Assembly (NCBI GenBank): GCA_002292025.1
Contig: DBBC01000013.1
Span: 3,493 to 18,306 of the forward strand
Reading direction: 5' to 3'
Source of the DNA: Firmicutes bacterium UBA994
GTDB taxonomy: Bacteria; Bacillota; UBA994
DNA length: 14,814 nucleotides
In this document: positions 13,346 to 14,814 of the stretch, piece by piece
How the letters are laid out: each line of letters starts with the position of its first letter
Numbering within the stretch: the first letter of the stretch is position 1
Translations under genes and position numbers: made by a program
The notes under the pieces: generated by a model
The model's input: only the letters and a program-made list of their open reading frames with translations
Database searches by the model: none
Told to the model about the DNA's origin: nothing

Positions 13346-14545
13346 TTAGTGTGAGGACACAAGTTCTTTAGTGTCGCGGGCGATAATCAGTTCTTCATTG
13401 GTGGGAATAAGCAATACTTTCACTTTAGCGTTATCGCTACTGAGGTCTACTTCTTTGCCGCGCACTCTGTTTTTGGTTAGATCGAGCTTTACCCCCATAA
13501 ATCCAAGGTGCTTACAAACTTCTTCCCTGACTTCAGGTGAGTTCTCGCCCAGTCCGGCCGTAAATACAATGGCATCAACGCTCCCGAGCGCTGCGGCATA
13601 GGCACCTACGTACTTACGCACTCGGTAGTAGTACATGTCCAGTGCCAGTTGTGCCTGAGAGTTGCCTTCCGAAGCAGCCTGCTCGATAACGCGGAAATCA
13701 CTGCTGACCTCAGAAATGCCCATAACTCCGCACTTCTTATTTAGAAAATTGCTGACTTGTTCGCTGTTCATGTTCTCCTTTTCCATCAGGAAGGGGACAA
13801 CTGCCGGGTCGAGATCTCCTGAGCGAGTTCCCATAAGGAGACCTTCCAACGGGGTGAACCCCATACTCGTGTCAACGGACTTGCCGCCATCGATTGCCGC
13901 TACAGAAGCCCCATTACCGAGATGACAGGTGATAACTTTAACCTCACCGGCTGGGCGGCCAAGCATATGGGCCGCGCGTTCAGAGACATAGCGATGCGAC
14001 GTGCCGTGAAAACCATAGCGCCTTATGCCATACTTTCTGTACAGCTCTAACGGGATGCCGTAGAGATACGCGGTTTGCGGCATGGTCTGATGAAAAGCCG
14101 TATCAAAAACCGCCACTTGCGGGGCCTTGGGCATTAGCTTCGCACAAACGTCAACGCCCATTATATTGGGCGGGTTATGTAAGGGGGCAAGTTCAATGCA
14201 TTGCTTCAGCGCCTGCATTACATCTTCGTTGATTAGCACCGAACCGGCATACCTCTCGCCCGCGTGTACGACGCGGTGTCCCACGGCTTTAATCTCATCT
14301 ACGCTCTTGACTACACCGTATTTTTCGTCCATGAGAGTGTCTATAACAAGGCCCATTGCCTCCTCATGATTTTGCATATTACTCTCCACGATAATGTTGT
14401 CCTCGTCCCCGCGCCGATGTTTGAGGAAACTTCCCGGCAATCCAATCTTCTCTACCAAACCCTTTGCCAATACGGATTCATCCGACATGTCAAAGATCTG
14501 GTATTTGAGCGAAGAACTGCCACAATTGATTACAAGTATTTTCAC
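13346..14545 (-). CDS. ackA: Acetate kinase
   Basis: Cytoplasmic enzyme that transfers phosphate between acetyl-phosphate and ADP, giving ATP and acetate in fermentation, or the reverse when acetate is activated. The 399-residue protein has family motifs INCGSSSLKYQ (6-16), VFDTAFHQTMP (146-156), YGFHGTSHRYV (177-187), HLGNGAS (208-214) and GGLGENS-like AGLGENS (330-336). The active-site residues N7, R91, D148, H180, R241 and E384 are all present, at the numbers known from the Methanosarcina enzyme. The GTG start at 14545 has AAAGGAGG about 8 nt upstream. No strong promoter is seen: CATAAT at 14586-14581 could be a -10 box, but the -35 is poor. No pta gene adjoins it here. Confidence 0.98.
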   Translation of the reverse strand: MKILVINCGSSSLKYQIFDMSDESVLAKGLVEKIGLPGSFLKHRRGDEDNIIVESNMQNHEEAMGLVIDTLMDEKYGVVKSVDEIKAVGHRVVHAGERYAGSVLINEDVMQALKQCIELAPLHNPPNIMGVDVCAKLMPKAPQVAVFDTAFHQTMPQTAYLYGIPLELYRKYGIRRYGFHGTSHRYVSERAAHMLGRPAGEVKVITCHLGNGASVAAIDGGKSVDTSMGFTPLEGLLMGTRSGDLDPAVVPFLMEKENMNSEQVSNFLNKKCGVMGISEVSSDFRVIEQAASEGNSQAQLALDMYYYRVRKYVGAYAAALGSVDAIVFTAGLGENSPEVREEVCKHLGFMGVKLDLTKNRVRGKEVDLSSDNAKVKVLLIPTNEELIIARDTKELVSSH

Positions 14546-14715
14546 TCACTCAACCTCCTTTTGTTGTAAAGACCTACGCTATTATGTAGCTAGGCAGGCG
14601 GAGTCTGATAGGGCTTCCCGCACATGGCCTAAGTTTGTGGCATGTGTCGCTGTCCGCCCATCGCACATTGACCTCGGTCCGCTCGCCAAACTTTGCATCC
14701 CAGTGGATGATTTTT

Positions 14716-14729
14716 GCCCGTATCCGGGC
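14716..14729. other. Short GC-rich hairpin upstream of ackA
   Basis: GCCCG, loop TATC, CGGGC forms a 5-bp stem, and the flanks TGATTTT and AAAATCA (14708-14742 region) can pair outside it across a bulge. On the minus strand it begins right at the stop codon of the partial gene. There is no T-tract following on the minus strand, so a terminator role is only a guess. Confidence 0.3.
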
Positions 14730-14739
14730 TTATATAAAA

Positions 14740-14814
14740 TCAGGGGGAAGACGGCTCGACTATAAACTTGGCACGTAATTGCGCGGCAACTATCGGCTGT
14801 ACAAGCTCATCCAC
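14740..14814 (-). CDS. C-terminal fragment of an unrecognised gene at the window edge
   Basis: Only one minus-strand frame is open at the right edge. It encodes 24 residues, beginning VDELVQPIVAAQLRAKF and ending VEPSSP before a TGA. I do not recognise it. It runs in the same direction as ackA and ends 194 nt before it, so it is plausibly the preceding gene, but so short an open stretch could also be chance. Confidence 0.35.
   Translation of the reverse strand: MDELVQPIVAAQLRAKFIVEPSSP

Noticed and set aside
1..14814. Defence system, prophage, insertion sequence or CRISPR array
   Set aside because: All genes fit a conserved core cluster. No transposase, integrase, phage or defence genes were seen, and the tandem heptamers are too short and without spacers to be a CRISPR array.

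Overview
The window reads as a housekeeping region of a Gram-positive bacterium of the Firmicutes (Bacillota), most likely a member of the Clostridia. The basis is gene content and order (ackA, yceD, rpmF, plsX, acpP, rnc, ftsY, ylxM, ffh, rpsP, khpA, rimM, trmD, rplS, lepB, rbgA, rnhB, yraN, comM-type gene), strong Shine-Dalgarno sites, and frequent GTG and TTG starts. I cannot name the genus. Every gene I can support is on the minus strand, so transcription runs from high to low coordinates.

Layout in transcription order. At the right edge is the tail of an unrecognised gene (14740-14814). ackA (acetate kinase) follows, then a spacer with a composite repeat. A near-consensus sigma-A-type promoter drives yceD-rpmF, whose frames overlap, and a clear terminator ends that unit. 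plsX has its own promoter and leader hairpin. A repeat-rich spacer of about 210 bp precedes degV-acpP-rnc, which is packed with gaps of 9 and 16 nt. A 271-nt spacer with a hairpin after rnc and a structured segment separates rnc from ftsY. After ftsY, a 12-bp inverted repeat (likely terminator) overlaps a candidate promoter. That promoter would start the long unit ylxM-ffh-rpsP-khpA-rimM-trmD-rplS-lepB-rbgA-rnhB-yraN, in which genes mostly abut or overlap by a few bases. A second composite repeat separates yraN from the comM/yifB-type AAA+ gene, which runs off the left edge.

Functional grouping. ftsY, ylxM and ffh make up the SRP targeting pathway, and lepB supplies the peptidase that processes exported proteins. 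rpsP, rplS and rpmF are ribosomal proteins. rimM and rbgA assemble the two ribosomal subunits, trmD modifies tRNA, and khpA binds RNA. plsX, a DegV/FakB-type fatty-acid-binding protein and acpP connect acyl-phosphate with acyl-ACP. rnc and rnhB are ribonucleases.

Points of interest. (1) A dispersed family of CACNAAG-type intergenic repeats occupies three spacers, two of which also carry a strict 7-bp tandem repeat. (2) RNase III has Gly where a catalytic metal-binding Asp is expected. (3) The fab genes and fapR often found near plsX/acpP are absent and a DegV gene sits between them, and smc is absent between rnc and ftsY. (4) A promoter -35 box lies inside a terminator-like stem upstream of ylxM. 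I found no mobile element, CRISPR array, tRNA or rRNA, and nothing that clearly amounts to a wholly new system. The repeat family and the rnc-ftsY spacer are the best candidates for undescribed biology.
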